Of a stretch of 64,000 nt of DNA, positions 45,001 through 56,877 are shown one piece after another. The position numbers and the translations under genes are program-made. Every line of letters starts with the position of its first letter. The first letter of the stretch is position 1. The notes beneath the pieces were generated by a model that saw only the letters and a list, made by a program, of their open reading frames with translations, ran no database searches and was not told the origin of the DNA. The DNA comes from Andrena cerasifolii (lineage: Eukaryota; Arthropoda; Insecta; Hymenoptera; Andrenidae), in contig NC_135123.1 of the NCBI RefSeq assembly GCF_050908995.1, positions 6,138,001 to 6,202,000 of the forward strand. Reading direction: 5' to 3'.

Positions 45001-46526
45001 TCAAATATAAATTACTTTAACTTTAGATTATTTGAAGAATGAAGTTAATTTTTTCATTCAACAATAATGTTTCTAACTATTATTCGTTATTCGAAATTTT
45101 TATTTAAATAACATTTCTGCCCATCCCTGGTCCCACAGTACCTTACACTGTTCTATCTTTTTCCAGAATAATCGAGCAGCACAGTGTAAACTCGCTGTTC
45201 TGCGTGCCCACCGCCCTCCGAATCATAAGACGCGCTGATCCCGATCTGCTGGTCGGTGGGAAATATTCAATGAAATCGTGAGTCCTCTCGATCCAGCCTC
45301 GCACGTTACCTTCTACTAGAACCCGCGCTTTTCCCAGATTAAAAACCATATTCGTGGCGGGCGAGTTCTGCGACTGGGAGACGAAGGTCTGGGCCGAGAA
45401 GGCGTTCAAAGTACCGGTGCTGAACAATTGGTGGCAATCGGAGACCGGCCACCCCATAACGGCGCTGTGTCTTGGTTATGGTCACAATCCTTGGTTGCCG
45501 AAGAACAGCACTGGTCCGCCGATTCCCGGCTACAACGGTGAGCCCTTCACTTCCACTCCTTCGCTTCCTCCCTTTACTGTATCTTCCTCTGGTTGCTAGT
45601 CGAGATCTTGCGGGAAGATGCCAGCAAGGCCGCGGCCCACGAGCTCGGTAAAATCGCCATCAAGCTGCCACTGCCACCTGGTTGCGTGTCGACGTTGTTC
45701 CAAGCTGACGAGAGATTCGTGCAAACATACTTCTCGACGTATTCGGTAGGTTTCCTTGAGTCTCCTCGAGATCGACGAACCCTCTGCCATTTTATTTCGT
45801 TGGTGGAAACGCGTTCTAGGGCTACTACGACACCAAGGACGTCGGCTACAAAGACGAGTGCGGCTACATCTACGTGATGTCGCGCGACGACGACGTGATC
45901 AACGTATCCGGGCACAGGCTGTCCACGGCAGCTCTGGAGGACATCATCATGGCGCACCCGGACGTCGTGGATACCGCCGTCGTTGGAGTGCCGGACTCCA
46001 CCAAGGGGGAGGTTCCTTTGTGCCTTTATATAATGAGACCAGGTACAGTTTCGTGCCAAGTCCTCTCTGGTTTGATGGACCGAGGGTGCGAGCTCGCGTT
46101 TACTTTCATTTCTGTGTGCAGAAGCGACGAAGAACGAGGAGGAGATCAACGAGGAGCTAGTACAACGTGTGAGAAGCTTAATTGGCCCAATTGCTTCGTT
46201 TAAAACAGCCGCGGCAGTGACAGCGCTTCCGAGAACGCGATCAGGAAAAATCATCCGAAAATCTATCGCTACTTTAGCTCGCTCGAAGCTTGTCAAGGTA
46301 GATCTGAACGATACAGTGCACGAATAACAGATTACAGTAGATACGAGTTTCCGTAAGACGAATGTAATACCGTTCGTCCGTTCGCCGTCCGTGAACGAAG
46401 AATAAAATTCTGCTCTCACTTCTCCGCCAGATTTCCAGTACAATAGAGGACGCGTCCGTGTACCATGAAATAAAAGAAGTACTCCAGAAGCTGGGTTACG
46501 CCAAGCTAGCGCCCGATCCTCAATGA
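39020..46526 (+). CDS. ACSS3: Acyl-CoA synthetase short-chain family member 3, complete, 12 coding exons
   Basis: Exons: 39020-39134, 42318-42483, 42688-42977, 43534-43630, 43718-43926, 44394-44622, 45167-45277, 45338-45537, 45600-45745, 45820-46042, 46122-46297, 46431-46526. Total 2058 nt, 685 aa; human ACSS3 is almost the same length. The enzyme adenylates short acids, mainly propionate, and forms acyl-CoA; mammalian ACSS3 is mitochondrial (family knowledge). Motifs: AMP-binding signature YTSGTTGEPKG (residues 287-297), WWQSETG, the hinge region RDDDVINVSGHRL, and the A10 motif RTRSGK with catalytic Lys638. The acetyl-CoA synthetase N-terminal domain is covered by exons 2-3. Exon 1 starts at a good Kozak context (CACCATGC) and joins exon 2 in phase after a strong pyrimidine tract, but residues 1-38 do not look like a clear mitochondrial presequence. 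Intron 1 (3.2 kb) carries a palindromic transposon, intron 6 a SINE. Confidence 0.95.
39108..39116 (+). promoter_or_regulatory. CTCF-like word in ACSS3 exon 1
   Basis: AGGTGGCGC matches the insect CTCF core exactly, but it lies inside coding sequence (codons for KVAQ), so it may simply reflect the protein. Confidence 0.2.
39789..40479. mobile_element. 691-bp palindromic element with TTAA duplication in ACSS3 intron 1
   Basis: The two halves are inverted copies. GGGGTCAATCTGGTAATCAC at the left is answered by a copy ending CCAGAATGACCTC at the right. Inner words such as GCCAGAATTAGCCACG and GCGCGCAATTTTGTTAAA are also mirrored. TTAA flanks both ends (39785-39788 and 40480-40483). TTAA targets are used by piggyBac and Kolobok transposases. 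No reading frame is present. Confidence 0.85.
44767..44960 (-). mobile_element. tRNA-derived SINE, intact copy, in ACSS3 intron 6
   Basis: Read on the minus strand it has an A-box-like TGGCGACGTTGG and a B-box GGTTCAAATCC at tRNA-like spacing, followed by CGAGGTCGTTTTTTCC-type sequence. It aligns with the split copy at 2312-2855. It does not fold as a complete canonical tRNA by eye. Confidence 0.65.
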
Positions 46527-46600
46527 TAAGTGTAATCGTAAGCTTTCACCATCTTCTTTTATTATAAACTTTTCAATAATTTTATATAAAATGTAATAAA
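46527..46600 (+). terminator. ACSS3: ACSS3 3' UTR and poly(A) signal
   Basis: AATAAA at 46595-46600, about 70 bp after the stop codon, in AT-rich sequence. Confidence 0.65.
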
Positions 46601-46757
46601 CCTACGTATACGACATATAGCTGACACGCATAAGGAGTGTGTGCTTGAAAGACACGCGTCGAAAGTCTGATGGTTATTATTTCGTTTAAAATTCCACTGA
46701 GAAACTATTTTTGTATCGATTTAACAACGCAATAAAGAGAAACTTTAAAGAGCATCC

Positions 46758-46788
46758 GGGGGGGGTGGGGGTGGGGGAGGGGGGGGGG
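46758..46788 (+). repeat. G-rich tract (potential G-quadruplex)
   Basis: Four or more runs of G separated by single T or A bases lie about 160 bp downstream of the ACSS3 poly(A) signal. Confidence 0.7.
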
Positions 46789-47710
46789 TTCGTGATCGTG
46801 AATGGGGCTGCGTACGCACTAGCAATCTAATGCGTCTTTACTCACCATTAGACCTTTGCTTGCGACGGGTATGAAATTATTGAAAAGAAAATAACTGCCG
46901 CCGAACAATCGTGATCCCGTTCTACATTCTACACCGATCTGCGTCGGCTCTGTACAAAGCAAAGAAAATAGGGGAGAAAGGTAGAACATATCGCCATACG
47001 TTTAATGTTCCAATCTTAATAATATTATATTAACAATTCGTTTAAAAATATAACATAACCCATGGAACGAACGTTATCGAACAATTCGTAGAAATAAAAT
47101 TGATCTCCGTTCTTCTTAGCAGCTGTTGCTCTGTTACGAAACGTTAGCATTATGAACGGCCCAACGAGTTAACAAGAAAAAGAAAATAGAAGGTGGACGA
47201 GAAGCGCGAACATGTGTTCAAACATCGTGTTAGAATAGGCTGATAGGCAGCGAAAGAAAAAGAAAAAGAAACGGAAAACAGAAGAAGCAGTAACAACGTG
47301 TAAAGAAAGCACTCACACAGAATCGTCTGCTTTGAAAATTCTCTATATTAAACTCTCCTCTCGGGTCAGATCTTGACATTAATTTCTTTCTTTTTTTCTC
47401 TCTTTAATCCCATCTGTATATAACGCTATAAATCATCGAAACCCTTTTCACGGTGAAGCACAGCGTGTAAGAACATCTGGTGTTATTACAGACACGTACA
47501 GTACATCGATACAATACACGAACCTTGGCGCCGTCGAACACGGATCGTAATTTTTTTTTTTTTTTTTAACAGAAACGGTACGCGCAAGAAAAAAAGAGCA
47601 ACCGAACCGACCGTTGAAGCGAGAAAGCCTTGCCCATCCAAAATTAGTAGGTCAAGTTTATCGTTTTGTTGCAAATTTGTTTTTAATGACAATTGTAATA
47701 AGAAACAGTA

Positions 47711-47760
47711 TAATAATAATAATAATAATAATATTAATAATTGTAATAATAATTTTTTTT
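47711..47760. repeat. TAA/AAT microsatellite
   Basis: An (AATAAT)n tract with imperfect continuation into ATTAATAATTGTAATAAT. Confidence 0.8.
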
Positions 47761-48602
47761 ATAATTATAAATTGTCGTGTAACACTATCTGGCTGATTTA
47801 ATTAATAAATTTCTGCTTTCTTTCATTCTTTCTTTCACGTTTCTTACCACCAATTTAATAATAATTATTCAATAATCATTATAATAATATTAATAATATT
47901 TTCCTTAGTTTTTCCTCTCTTTTCTTTCTTTATCTCGGTAATCGGTAATCCTCTCCCTTAACGCTCATATTTAATGTCTCGCACCTCAGAAGAATAAAAA
48001 TATCGTGTTTTACAATATCAAGGAGACACCACGCCCATCATTTGATCATCAATTAAATTCATTTGTCATTAAACTCTGCTGCGAGTGTGCTGCTGTTCGT
48101 CAGCTTACCTAATAAGAAGGAACCACGCGCTCTTGAGTTTTCATTCTTTCTTTAAGTTGTCTGTCTCCTTTTATCTATATAATCAAATCTATTTGCTTTT
48201 CTTTTTCTTTATTTCAGGTTATAAATACCCTCCCCTCCCCCTGTAATCGCCCCCAGATCCCCCCTCCCTGCCCCAGCCCAGCCCCGCCCGGCCACACCAG
48301 GCCCCGGCTCAACTGCTGTGTGCATACGATGCGTGTTATGCGTGTAATCATGTGTCTGTGTTCTGTGTGTATGCCTCTTTTCATGCAGAACGTTTATCGT
48401 CCCTCACGTGTGTAGATGAAGTGTACGTTACACATTATTTAACGGTAGTTCGCGAATAGTTCGTCATGCCAGTTCCGTTTTCTTTTTCTTTCTTATTCTC
48501 GTGCGTACTGTGTTCGGCTTGCATCTCTTGCGCATTCGTCGTTTCTCGAAGTATTTCTTGTTTTTTCTCTTAATCCCAATCCGTGGTGACCGTTGAGCAA
48601 CT

Positions 48603-51600
48603 TTACTCTACCACTTTCAGCACCTTACCGATCGCGATAGTCTTATCTGGAAAACACAAGATAGAACCAGTTTAGCTCCGTTATCGATCGCTATATTTAG
48701 ATATCTAACGTGTGTCCGTGAGGGGGGGTTTCTTTTATTCGCTGCGTAACGCAGAGACGGGAGAAACCGCGCGGACACGACGTAGCGTTATTACGTGACG
48801 GGGCACTTACTTTCATCCCTGAGGGTGAAACGTCCCATCTGTGGAAACAGCTTAAATCTTTCAAGGCATATGACACCCGCGCATTCGATTCTCATTATTG
48901 CCACTTGGTCCTGCTTGACAAACCTCGGCCTGGTTTTACTCTTGTCGCCCGTCTTCTTGTCCACCAGGCAGATCAGCGCCTTCACTCTCACCTCCTCCGC
49001 GGCGCAGTGGATGTGCATCACAGCACTGTAGCCGGCGCAGATGATGCTCTTGTGCTCCAGGATAACAACTTGCGCGTCGAACACTTTTCCCGTTTTGATC
49101 GGGTTGTTGCTGTCGCACAGAACGAACCCGGGGCTCACGTCCTCCTCTTCGATCCCCTTTAACTTAATTTTCACGTTCTCCCCGGGACCGACCGATGTCA
49201 CCTCTTCGTCGTCCGACCACAGCTGATCCACCGTCACTGCCGTCTGTGAACGAAAGGCGACAAACCGTATGAGTAATCGCTTTCAACGATCTGCTGTAAA
49301 AGAAACAAAAAAAAAAGGCCTCCTTACCCTATTCGGCATGACGAGCAACGACTGTCCCTTCTTCGCCTCTCCAGCTTCAACTTTCCCCATCACCACTGTT
49401 CCCATGTCTTTGTATTTGTCAACGATTGGCATGATGAAAGGTCCGTTGTTCTTACGATTAAGCGAGGGCAGGGAATCGATGAAGGATATGAACGGCGGGC
49501 CACTGTACCACGTGCAAAGGTGTTCTGGTATCGGGTCTTTCAAACCGTAGCCAAGTTGCCCCGAGACTGGCATAAACGTAAGGTCTTTCGCGGGATTGAA
49601 TCCCAGTTTACGAAGGTACGGCAGTATTTTGTCCCTGTAACGATAGTATCCTCTATCATTCCAAAGTTCGGAAGGGTATCGCCACAAGTTTGCAGGAATA
49701 AATAACTATCACACGTACCTGCATTCGTTGTACCTTCCCTCGTCCCACTCTACAGTTGGATCGTCCATTTTATTCACTAGCACAACCAGATGTTTGACAC
49801 CGGCAGTCTTCGCCAGCATAGCGTGTTCCCTTGTCTGCCCGCCCCTGTCGAAGCCCGTTTCGAACTCTCCTTTTCGCGCGGATATAACTAAAACCGCGAG
49901 ATCAGCTTGCGCCGCGCCGCCGATCATATTGGGTACAAAACTCTTGTGTCCGGGCGCGTCCAGGATAGTGAAATGCTTCCGTTCGGTTTCGAAGTACGCT
50001 CTACCGACTTCCACCGTCTTTCCCTTCTCCCTTTCCTCTTGGTTCGTATCTAAGGCCCAACTTAGATACCACGTTTCTCTACTTCTCTCCTTCGCCTCTC
50101 TTTCATACTTCTCTAAGGTCCTCTTATCGACCATCCCCGTCAATGCCATAATTTGACCTCCGATCGTTGATTTCCCCGCATCTGCAATAAACGCCACGCC
50201 GTTACACGCGCCCCTCTCGCAACCAAGGAGCGTTAGAACAAGAATTATCGAAAGCATCGCTTACCAACGTGTCCTATAAAAACAACATTAACGTGCTCCT
50301 TTTTACTCTTAGTGTCCTCTGTTACTTTGACAGGCTTTTTTTTAGGTACTTTAACAACCATCTCCTCGTCCTCCTCATTGTCAACCTGAAAGCGATTCGG
50401 ATAAACAAAGCCAATCATAAATAATGAAGAGATTGCTGAATATTGGAGTCACCTATTCAAGCTTGGTCTCTAAACTTTTATTTTTAAAAGCCTCAATGAA
50501 AATTTAACACGGATATCAACGGATACTTTCTTCCTATCGCTCTTAGGGATAAAGTTCGGAATAAGACTATGTATGTCAGGCTATTTATAAAAGCTTGAGC
50601 ATACTTCTTCGTTTTCAGGAGTTAAGAGAGGATCCCCGTCCACCGCAGCCTCCTCCCACGAGTCAGCTGGTTGATGTTCAGGGCTAGTGTTTATTTGATC
50701 GGTAACGTTCGGAGGTGGAGCCCCTCCTCCGGCAGGCGGTTCCTCCACGCGACTGCCCACTGGATCTGGTAGAACCACTGGAGTTGAATTACCTGCGACA
50801 CATACAATTTGCGATAAAAACGATTACAACCTTGACAAACATTTCTCACGATTCACGGGTTACTCGTCTTTACGTATCCTCGTGTTAAGGAAGTTAAACT
50901 TCAGTTAAGCTCGCTACGTCTCTCTACGTTATCCTGCCACGACTAACTTTCTATCGTCGTCCGTACTTGTATAAAAGTTAAATTCATTACTCCAACGATC
51001 TCGGAAACCGAAAATCTTTAACTTCTTTCAATAGAACAAGGAATAAAATAACCGTGTCCTACGATACACATCTAATATACCTAATACCTAACCACAAATT
51101 CTACCTGCAGGTTCAAAAGTTTCAGTTTCGGCGCTAGTACTGGTACAAGCACGAGTACGAATATATTGCGCAATATTGAGATACCATGAAACTTCTACGC
51201 GCTACGATCGACTGCTATTCTCACGCTCGCTGCTTCTCAAAACAACAATACCCGAACCTTTGCTTCGCAACGAGAGCGAGAGCATGCCCTGAGACGCTCG
51301 CTCGGTCTCTCAGCCTCTGCTCCCTGTCTTCGTACGTTAGGCTAGAATCTACATGCTCGCAGAGCAAGAGGGGTTAGTCGCAGCATGTGTTACGGAGTAC
51401 TGGGAAAAAAGAGACACCCCAAAGGCGAATTTCTGTTACGAGAATCGTTTAAATAGCTCGCGCGGACGAGACCCATCGCCCGCCAACTGTTCCCTGAAGA
51501 CTAACCATGATGTATTTCAGGGGGCATAGAGGTGGTTACAGTGTTCATCATGACAGCGACATTGCAGGAACTGTCGGCCGTGTTACTGTTCGGCGGCGAG

Positions 51601-51746
51601 GAGTTAATGCAGAATGAAGGCACGAATTCCGCAGCGTTCACGTTTAGAGTGGAGAATTTGCTCTCGACGGACTTGTCCTGAGACGGAGCGGTGTCTCCGT
51701 TGTCCGCCTGCTGTTCCCACGAATCTGGTGCTACACTGTTCGCCAT
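48603..51746 (-). CDS. eRF3: Eukaryotic release factor 3 (GSPT1/eRF3 GTPase), complete, 7 coding exons
   Basis: Exons in transcript order: 51746-51506, 50792-50605, 50385-50265, 50181-49719, 49634-49328, 49243-48811, 48646-48603. Total 1797 nt, 598 aa. eRF3 binds eRF1 and hydrolyses GTP to complete translation termination. The N-terminus has a PAM2-like poly(A)-binding-protein motif, STLNVNAAEFVPSF (residues 32-45), then an acidic/Lys linker. The GTPase domain shows P-loop GHVDAGKST (181-189), switch region EREKGKTVE (about 233-241), DAPGHK (258-263) and NKMD (320-323). Domains 2 and 3 follow, with RPRFVKQDQVA and the conserved end GRFTLRDE-NKTIAIGKVLKVVE. The start was chosen because exon 1 is the only upstream exon that gives a phase-correct join and a PAM2 motif. 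The gene lies 1.2 kb downstream of Dis3 on the same strand. Confidence 0.97.
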
Positions 51747-52913
51747 ATTTATCAGAGTTCGGTAGTCGAGTCGGCCACGTATATTAATGGAACACGAGAA
51801 TCACGCTACGCTACGTGCAGGAGCTCGTTTATAACCGCGATCACGATTGGGACGGGGCTTAAAAAAATAATTATTTACGGATATCCGCGCACACACCGTA
51901 CACGCGTATCGGTACCCCGCGTGCGACCCCCGTGGTCTGTTTCGTTGCTCCACTTCGCCGGAACTACAAACATCAAAACACCAACTTTCAACCTCTCGAG
52001 AACGTTCCGTTGCGGCGCACTGGTGCGCCCAGATCCGACGTCCTCGCACCTGGCAAACGAGCAAATCCGCCGCGGCGAATTTTTCCTGCGCGCCCAGCAA
52101 ATGACGTTCCAAAAAAATTTTCCAACCCCCCGGCACCTCCGCCAAATATCTCTAGCCGCGGCGGCGAATACGGCGATGTTGGCACCACGAGAACTCCATT
52201 CCTGCCGCAGCACCGAGAGCTATCCGGATAGCGTGCATATGTCCCAAGCAATAAAAAAAAAAAAAAAATACGTATCGGCGTGTGCAAGGAGTGACAGGCT
52301 TGCCCTCGCGACCACCGTCCCGCGACGCAGATAAGGCTTTCGGTTTTTCTGCGCTTTTTGCGCTAATCGTTTATTGAACTTTCCAATGATACGGTTGTTG
52401 TTAATTCGTCTACGTTGCGGACGACCGTGTGCACGCGTGCCTATGGTCGCGTACGCATGGATACAGGCAACAATGCAGAAATTGCCGTTAATTGCGCTTC
52501 AAGTGCGCACATGTATCATTATACCGAATAATTGGATAATTTGTTTAATCTTTTTTTTTGCGCGGCCGAAACCTTGGGGATAATAAATGTTTATGTAATA
52601 CACTTTTAGTGGGATAGGAATTGTATGCAGTAGTAAGATGAAGTCATACAGTTTAAATCTCTCACGTGAAACACCTGTTTTTTTTTTTAAAATTGTATGT
52701 CTTTAATTGAAAGTATCGCTCGGTTTCTTTCTCGTACGTAAACAGGGGCAACAGATCCTTGTACACAAGCTTTACCTGCTCCTGTATTAGCTTCCAGGAA
52801 GTTTCTCGCGACGTAATTCTAGGAGTAGGGATATTTTTACAAGTTTCGGTTTCAATATTGTCTCTTTTTGTATGCGTTTCGAACGCACGACCTAAAGAAA
52901 ATATAAAATTGGG
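51747..52913. other. eRF3 promoter region and Dis3 3' UTR
   Basis: No separate gene was recognised. 51900-52210 is CpG-rich with overlapping open frames on both strands, the usual look of an insect promoter or CpG stretch rather than a gene. An A-run sits at 52252-52268. Confidence 0.5.
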
Positions 52914-55900
52914 CTAGTGCTGCTGCTTCTTCTTCTTCTTTTTCTTCTTCTTCTTGCTTTCTTCGGTCTTAACGGTATCGCACGTGGCTTTTTCTTCGTC
53001 CATCTTTCGCTTCGGCACTTCCTTCCTAATTTCCTCTTGCGCAATATTCGTGGGCTTTACATTCTCCGAATCCACGCTGAAGCCTGGGATCTGTCATGGT
53101 GTCGGAAGCGTTTAGAATAGATTACAACTCACGCGATTGGATAATTCATCGCGATACACTTACGTGTGGCTTGACGAGCTTGAATATTAATTTCTCGTGC
53201 TGCACATTGGACCTATCTAAGCTTATTTGTACTATAACAGGATCGAAGGTGCGGAAGACTATATCCCCGCAAGTTTGCGAATGATCCTCGCCGTTATACG
53301 TGAAAGTAACCGAGGACGTTTTGTTGTCGTTCAAGTACAACGTTCCCTCTAAACCATACTTCGGAATCAACACCTGCACTGCATTCTTTCGTACAAAAAG
53401 TATGTACCCTTCTTCGTGTTGAATACTCCCCCTGAAGAACAGCTGGGGAAACAAAGAATAGTGCCATTAGTAAACTAAGACTAAACAGCAGATTTAAAAA
53501 AGTTTAAAGGCACAAACATGTATGTTAAGCGCGACCGACGCTCGACCAGCGTACTGAGCCATCCTGTTTCGATAATTCAGGTTGTGGCAGAGCGTGTGAT
53601 TCTTCTTCTTGTTCAGTAACTCGGGATAAGTCGCGTCAGCTCCTACAGAAACTGCCAGTAAACGATGCACCATCACGTCTGCGTATCTGCGTAGTAAAAA
53701 ATAAAATAGATTCGATTCAACCGCAGCGTGAAAAACTTTTGGACTGGATCTTCGGACTTTTACCTTCGAATGGGCGAAGTGAAATGAGTATAAATAGGGC
53801 ACGCTAAGCCGTAATGGAAGTACTCGCTTGGCTGGTGCATTCCGCTGATGAAGTACACAGCCTGCATCATGCAGCGCGTAGTTAGTATCCTTAGCATAGT
53901 GTTGAAGTAAGGGTTGTCCTCCTTATGGCACTGATCTAAAGACTGCGCCAATTCTTTGCCGCTATTAGCGTTTATATTGAAACCCTGTTGGGACAGAATT
54001 AATTACTACTGCGCGACGAATAATTTAAATGCTGTTTCGTCGAGCAAATCTCTCGTACTTGGTGCTTGCCAGCCTTTATAAGAGGCTCGAAGTTGGCGGG
54101 TGGTGGCTCAGGATGCCTCCTGAGCACTGCGCACTCCGGGAATTCCTCCACGATCTTCTTAGCAACAGAAATATTCGCGAGCAACATAAATTCTTCGACC
54201 ATGGAATTAGTTTCCTTCAGTTGCTTCGCTTGCACGTCGATTGGGTCGTGTGTTTCGGAGTCGACTTGGAAACGAATCTCCGGAGAAGCTAATACTAACG
54301 CGCTGCAAAGATAACGAACGATACACCAATTATTTTTGCCTTTGACGATGAAGCGCTGCTGTTCCATTGCTAGAAATTTATATACCCATTGTCCAGGCGC
54401 CGGAACTTCAATTTCTTCGCTAATTTGTTAAGGTTCCTTAACGACTTCGTGATCGAATCCTGCTGCGCCGTGTCGTCTATCTTGAACTGAGCCTCGTCGT
54501 AAGTGAAAGCCGCCCGTGAGCGAATCACGGATTTACAAAATCTCGTATTAATCACGTTCGCGTTCTTGTCCATCTCCCATATACAAGAGAACACCAGTCT
54601 CTCCTCGTTTTCTCTCAAGGAACAGAGATTTGAACTAAGTAAGTCTGCAATCAGTTTAATGCCCTGTGTAATAGCAAGTCGAATCAGAAAACGAATGCGT
54701 ACTAAACGAAGGATCTTCACCTGGAAGCATGTCAATTCGTCTATCAACTAAGTACACGGTTGTAGCTCGCAAAGCTGCCTCTTTATCCAACGCTGTCCCG
54801 GGCCTAACGAAGTGCGTTACATCTGCAATATGTACACCCACTTCGAGGCTGCCATTCGGCAATTCTCTGCAATGCAGGGCATCGTCGATATCCGTGCACC
54901 CCGGTGGATCGACTGAACATATATCCAAGTGTCTTAGATCCTCTCTCTGTGCCAAGTCCTGTAAATTCAAACGGTTCGTTCAATCCGATTTTGCAATTAG
55001 TTTTGCCCGCGTTATTCGTACGTACAACGTCCGTGATGGTCCAAGGCATCTTCGGTAGCGAGCTGAGAACAGCATCGGAAAATCGACTGTGCGGGATATC
55101 ATGCTCTAAAAGTATTACTTCGTTTTCAGTTTCTTTGTCCCCTATTTTACCTAACGCGCGTACGAAATGGCCAAGCGGGTACCTAGCGTTGCGCGGCCAC
55201 GAGTCAATAGCGACGATGATTCTCTGCTTGCTCAACACCTTGTATTGTCTAGTCTCGATTCTAATTTTAGGTATTTTTCGTTCAGCTGGGACGAATAGAT
55301 GTCTCACATTCTGAGTAAGATAAAAAAAGAAGTTAAGGTTATGAAGCCTGTGAATTATGCAAAGATGTTTGACATAATTATGGGAACTTTGTCAACGTTT
55401 ACCCCTTCGATGTTACTAGGCTGTAATATTCCACAGTACTGCCTCCAGTTTCTCCTAATTATACCAACAACCTTCCCGGTTGGCGTCTGTTGCATTTTGT
55501 CGGACGAAACGAATTTCTCCAACACTTTTTCCGTTTCTAAAACATCATCCACGTTGGCTTCTTCCTCATCTTGCAGAATAATGTCACTCGGGGACGACCA
55601 CTGATCCTCTGCTAAAAGCTCTATCGCGACTGTGTCACCATCAACTGCTCTATTAAGGTTGCTCCGACCTTGGATAAATATCTGCAAACAAGCATATATA
55701 ATAATTGCATACATATCGAATCGCGACAACAGAATAGAGGAAGCAAACTGTTGCTCACAGACTTCTCCATCCCCTCTACGTTCACGGACCCTTCCAAAAA
55801 GTTCTCTCTCGATGCTGCGAACGTTCCTTGCAACAGTTTCCCATTTTTTATACCCTCGTGCAGCTGAAACGGTGTGAAATGACAAGGGAAGAATTCCTGA

Positions 55901-56877
55901 CCACCGACTTCCGCATTGTAGCTCCGTTTGCACAATTTGTCTGCTAGGAAACCTGAATTCTCTAGCGACATAACGTAATCCTCCACTGGGAAATCACATT
56001 AAACAAAATTAAAATAAAGCTCGCTATAGGAACACGAAATAGAGAATAAGCGCTATACTCGAAGCAACAGGTATCCCATCTTCCTCCGCCAGTTCTCTGT
56101 TCCGCGCGTCATCTGTTAACAGCAAAGTCTTGATGTTACAATCGCCGGCGGCTAAGTGCATGTTGTACCACTTGGATGCGACTCTAATCGCTCTGTCGTT
56201 TCTGTCGTTCGCGCTCTCCCCAGGATTACGTTCGATGTAAGTATCTCTAGAAGTAAAACACACTTAACAAACCAGTACCCTTTCCTCCGCGAATGCGATA
56301 AATACACGATACTCTTAACATACTTGTGATGTTCGTTGACAAACACGTAGAACCTCCTGTTCGTGTTACTGATTATATCCTTCAGCTTCTTGTACACATT
56401 GGAGCTTCTGTGCTTCACTTCTTCCAAAACAGTTTGCAGAATGATCACATTTGTGATAACAGCTTCCTCCAGAATGTCAATCTGAGATCATAAACTTCTC
56501 GCATAGGATAAAGAGATTCATAAGACAGTTCAGCGCAGACGATACCCACCTGATCCAAGACAACATTAGTGTCCAGCAGCAGATAATAGGGACCGGACAT
56601 TATAGAAGTTTTTACACTCGAATCTTCATCGTCCAAATTAACAGTTCGATTCCTGTATAGACACTTGTCACAGGCTTTGGAACCGCAATGGATATCGTCT
56701 CTGAGATAGTGCTCTCTGACGATCTAAAGAAGAAGGCGAATAAGTTTCAGGGATTGTAAATTACCTGCATATCGTAAGTCTCGCTAAAAGAGAAGCGAAG
56801 CATATCCGCTTTGTTTACGGCACCTTAAACACATTTCCGCCTTTAGTCTTCCTAAAGAAACTCTTGGTCGCTAGCAT
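52914..56877 (-). CDS. Dis3: Exosome catalytic subunit Dis3/RRP44, complete, 14 coding exons
   Basis: Exons in transcript order: 56877-56824, 56723-56550, 56481-56324, 56246-56059, 55985-55759, 55681-55403, 55310-55026, 54958-54721, 54644-54386, 54302-54059, 53984-53764, 53686-53518, 53442-53164, 53090-52914. Total 2952 nt, 983 aa (human 958). It is the processive 3'-5' exoribonuclease and endonuclease of the RNA exosome. The N-terminal Cys cluster (C31, C36, C39) matches the CR3 motif. The PIN domain has LLLDTNVVLDQ with Asp69, NDRNDRAIR and LTDDARN acidic residues, so the endonuclease looks intact. Cold-shock/S1 regions surround RNB motif DPPGCTDIDDALHCREL (472-488), whose Asp cluster binds Mg2+, with HFTSPIRRYAD later. 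Near the end, IPKYGLEGT belongs to the C-terminal S1 domain. The last 58 residues are basic and end in ten Lys then QQH. Confidence 0.97.
52917..52960 (-). repeat. Dis3: AAG/CTT microsatellite encoding the Dis3 poly-Lys tail
   Basis: An in-frame CTT tract on the plus strand codes for ten consecutive Lys followed by QQH just before the Dis3 stop. Length changes of whole triplets would alter only the tail. Confidence 0.8.

Larger units (their letters stand above)
46601..48602. other. Intergenic / eRF3 3' UTR region
   Basis: No coding gene. It contains a G-rich run (46758-46788), a TAATAA microsatellite (47711-47735) and C-rich sequence at 48227-48305. On the minus strand an AATAAA at 48213-48208 could end eRF3 with a 3' UTR of about 390 nt. 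Confidence 0.5.

Noticed and set aside
45574..46443. 289-codon open frame on the minus strand
   Set aside because: It lies exactly antisense to ACSS3 exons 9-11 and their introns, has no recognisable motif, and is a shadow of GC-rich codons.
51801..52334. Cluster of 100-137 codon frames in six frames
   Set aside because: CpG-rich promoter-like stretch upstream of eRF3; low-complexity Arg/Pro/Ala products with no homology.
55355..55986. Two long minus-strand frames as complete proteins
   Set aside because: They are Dis3 exons 5 and 6 read into adjoining introns; splicing at 55759 and 55681 restores the conserved sequence.
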